Source: JBOGGX01 sp050744245
Lineage (GTDB): Bacteria; Actinomycetota; Acidimicrobiia; Acidimicrobiales; JBOGGX01
Assembly: GCA_050744245.1 (NCBI GenBank)
Contig: JBOGGX010000285.1
Location: 1 to 8,350 of the forward strand
DNA: 8,350 nt
Direction of reading: 5' to 3'
The notes beneath the pieces are model-generated. The model did no database searches. It saw only the letters and a list, made by a program, of their open reading frames with translations, and was not told the origin of the DNA. Position numbers and translations under genes: made by a program. Below are positions 6,533 through 8,350 of the stretch, piece by piece (position 1 is the first letter of the stretch; every line of letters begins with the position of its first letter).

Positions 6533-8007
6533 CGGCCGACCACGTTGCCGGCCTCTGTGCGGAGCCGGGCCTCGGCTCGGGCGAACGCAGTGGCGCGCCG
6601 GCTGGAAGCCAGGCGCAGCGCCTCGGCCCGCCCGGTGATGTCCTCCACCATGGCGCGCAACGGTTCCCGTGCCGCCCCACCGACCGCGGTCCTGGTGGCG
6701 ACGATCGATGCCGGATTGGTGGCGTCGGCCAGCGTCGCAGGATCGAGCCCGAGCGGTGAGCCGATCTCCTCCTTGGCCGCCCGCTCGAGTAGCTCGGGCC
6801 CCAGCGCGCCGCCGCCGCGCCCCTCGGCCGCGGCCTGGCGCACGGCCCGGCCGACGATCCGATGGGCGGTGCGGTAGTCGAGGCCGCACGTCACCATGAC
6901 CACCTCGGCCAGGTCGGTCGCCTGACTGAACCCTTGCTCGAGCTGTCGGCGCATTCGGTCCTCGTTCCAGCGCAACGTGCTCACGACGGCCCGGGTGAGC
7001 CGGGTCAGTCGCCGGGTCGTGTCGACCGCCCTGGGCACCTCGCCATAGGCGAAGATGAGCTTGTCGCTCCGTGCCGACGGCGCCTGCTGGACCGCCAGGA
7101 ACCCGGCCAGCCGTCCGATGAGCGTCCCGGTCGCCCCCCGGACCATCGACAGGGCGTACGGGTTCCGCTTCTGGGGCATGAGCACGCTGGCCCGGGTGTA
7201 GGCGTCGTCCAGGTCGACGAGGTCGAACTCCGCGCTGGCCCAGATTTCGAGGTCCTCGGCCAGGGTGTCCTGGGTGGTCGCCAGGCTGGCCGCGGTGGCC
7301 AGCAGCTGGACGAGGCCATCGGTCTGCCACATGGCGTCCCTGGTGTGGGTGATGACCCCGTCGAACCCGAGGAGCTCGGCCAGCGGCGCCCGGTCGTCGA
7401 GGAGCCGTGAGCCGTTGACGCATCCAGCCCCGCCGGGGCTCCGGTTCACCCAGCCGACGGCATCGAGGAGCCGGTCGCCGTCTCGCAGCAGCGGGTAGGC
7501 GGAGACAAGCAGATAGTGCCCGACGGTCGACGGCTGGGCCTGCTGCAGGTAGGTCTGGTCGGCGAACAGGACCTGGGCGTTGGCCCGCGCCTGGTCGGCC
7601 AGGGCGGTCCCGAGGTCGGCGACGTCGGCGGCCAGCGCCGAGACCTCACGCCGGAGGAAAAGCCGGAAGGCGACCCTGGTCGCCTCCCTCCTGGGGCGGC
7701 CCGCGTGCAGCCACCCGGCGGTGTCGCCCATCCGGTCGACGAGGACCCGTTCCCTGAAGTTGTACGTCTCGCCGTGGCGGGGGTCGTACGGGAATTCGTC
7801 GGCCGGGACGGCGTCGATGTCGAGCAGGGCCGAGAGCAGGTCGACGGCCGCGGTCTCCGGGAGCAGCCGACGCGACCTGAGATCGAGGACGTGGGCCAGA
7901 TCGGCCAGGTTGAGACCGTCGTGGAGCACCGGCGCATCGGCGGTCTCGATGGCGAACCCGCCCTCGACGAGTTCCTCGGCCGGGCCCGGCCCCGCCTCAT
8001 GGGACAT
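6529..8007 (-). CDS. Argininosuccinate-lyase-superfamily enzyme, substrate unknown
   Basis: Encodes 492 residues of the fumarase/aspartase/ArgH superfamily, whose members split C-N or C-O bonds, usually releasing fumarate. The catalytic loop ASVLMPQKRNP (273-283) keeps the Ser, Lys and Asn of the superfamily signature. ArgH-like blocks include GFDGVITHTRDAMWQTD near 214-230 and FSQATDLAEVV with AHRIVGRAV near 360-389. Two ArgH substrate motifs are changed: the HTGRSRNDQ region reads HAGRPRREA at 101-109, and the YTHLQ region reads QTYLQ at 151-155. The Ser-Asp end of the ArgH N-terminus is not recognisable either. I therefore do not call it argininosuccinate lyase; a different amino-acid or aminopolycarboxylate-type substrate is likely. 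The ATG overlaps the preceding PLP gene by 11 bases, with a GAGG six bases upstream. It is co-transcribed with AllG- and AllH-like genes. Confidence 0.85.
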   Translation of the reverse strand: MSHEAGPGPAEELVEGGFAIETADAPVLHDGLNLADLAHVLDLRSRRLLPETAAVDLLSALLDIDAVPADEFPYDPRHGETYNFRERVLVDRMGDTAGWLHAGRPRREATRVAFRLFLRREVSALAADVADLGTALADQARANAQVLFADQTYLQQAQPSTVGHYLLVSAYPLLRDGDRLLDAVGWVNRSPGGAGCVNGSRLLDDRAPLAELLGFDGVITHTRDAMWQTDGLVQLLATAASLATTQDTLAEDLEIWASAEFDLVDLDDAYTRASVLMPQKRNPYALSMVRGATGTLIGRLAGFLAVQQAPSARSDKLIFAYGEVPRAVDTTRRLTRLTRAVVSTLRWNEDRMRRQLEQGFSQATDLAEVVMVTCGLDYRTAHRIVGRAVRQAAAEGRGGGALGPELLERAAKEEIGSPLGLDPATLADATNPASIVATRTAVGGAAREPLRAMVEDITGRAEALRLASSRRATAFARAEARLRTEAGNVVGR

Positions 8008-8350
8008 TGACGGCCTCGGCCCGCTCGCCGTGCATGGCCAGTTCGGTCAGGGCGCCGACCCAGCCCCCGGTGTGCCAGAAGATGATCGGAGCATCGGCCC
8101 GGCCCGCCAGCCGGGGGAGGAGGGCGGCCGCCTTGGCCGTGCACGTGGCGTCGAGCAGCAGTCCCTCGGTGCGTCGGGCCAGGTCGACGACGGGTGCCGC
8201 GTCGGGGTCGGCGATACCGAACCCGGGCCCGATGCAGTCCAGCACCTCGAGCGTGGCCGGCGCGGGCCGCGGGCCGCCGACGAGGTCGGCGCAGGCGCCG
8301 GCCAGGTCGATGATCCGGCTGCGGGTCGCGTCCACGGGCCGGCTCACGGC
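7997..8350 (-). CDS. PLP-dependent D-cysteine desulfhydrase/ACC deaminase-like enzyme, C-terminal part
   Basis: Only the last 117 or so residues are in the window; the gene begins beyond 8350, and the GTG at 8347 is internal. The order of blocks matches the C-terminus of fold-type II PLP enzymes of the ACC deaminase/D-cysteine desulfhydrase family: GPGFGIADPDA, LARRTEGLLLDATCTAKAAALL and IIFWHTGGWVGAL, where the family has Y-G-I-P, EG-LLDPVY-T/S-GKA and F-HTGG. The usual Gly before Lys-Ala is Ala here, so substrate specificity may differ. The PLP lysine and most of the active site are outside the window, so the reaction (desulfhydration, deamination or another elimination) cannot be read. Its stop lies 11 bases inside the lyase gene, so the two are translationally linked. 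Confidence 0.75.
   Translation of the reverse strand, partial: AVSRPVDATRSRIIDLAGACADLVGGPRPAPATLEVLDCIGPGFGIADPDAAPVVDLARRTEGLLLDATCTAKAAALLPRLAGRADAPIIFWHTGGWVGALTELAMHGERAEAVNVP

Noticed and set aside
5046..6638. Plus-strand frame of 530 codons opposite the AllG-like gene
   Set aside because: Its composition is Arg/Gly/Asp-rich antisense of a well-matched DUF1116 gene.
6529..8007. Calling the lyase argH
   Set aside because: The S-R-N-D-Q and T-H motifs of argininosuccinate lyase are replaced, and the gene context is not arginine biosynthesis.
7516..8010. Plus-strand frame of 164 codons opposite the lyase
   Set aside because: It is a shadow of the recognised ArgH-superfamily gene and has no independent motif.

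Overview
The window is very GC-rich, with the third-codon-position G/C bias, GTG starts and overlapping start/stop codons of a high-GC actinobacterium. An Acidimicrobiia-like lineage would fit, but nothing in the window fixes the taxonomy. No rRNA, tRNA, CRISPR array or recognisable transposase was seen.

Left part (about 1-2235): a zone of gene decay. On the minus strand lies a broken NhaP-type Na+/H+ antiporter gene (44..1904). It carried a C-terminal UBP-type zinc finger, and it now has about five frameshifts and one in-frame stop. Divergent from it is a remnant of an alpha/beta hydrolase gene (about 1987-2234), which has lost the region of its catalytic serine and has an early stop.

Middle part (2238-4388, plus strand): an intact, tightly coupled operon for a cobalt-type nitrile hydratase. 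A TTGACA-type promoter and a strong ribosome binding site precede nitrile hydratase beta, alpha (motif C-T-L-C-S-C), a P14K/NhlE-like activator with a histidine-rich tail, and an OsmC-family protein. Each start overlaps the previous stop. The enzyme would hydrate nitriles to amides. The activator would load cobalt and help oxidise the active-site cysteines, and the OsmC protein may belong to the same redox chemistry. No amidase or cobalt transporter lies in the window.

Right part (4322-8350, minus strand): a second compact operon that converges on the first and overlaps its last gene by 67 bases. In transcription order it holds the C-terminal part of a fold-type II PLP enzyme (D-cysteine desulfhydrase/ACC deaminase-like), an argininosuccinate-lyase-superfamily enzyme with altered substrate motifs, an AllG-like DUF1116 protein and an AllH-like DUF2877 protein. 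AllG and AllH are subunits of oxamate carbamoyltransferase in E. coli. The third subunit, AllF/FdrA, is not visible here, and the two upstream lyases are not part of the known allantoin pathway. The set may be an uncharacterised carbamoyl- or ureido-compound catabolic route. A 10-codon mini-ORF, apparently born from a 29-base tandem duplication of the allG start, bridges the lyase and allG genes.
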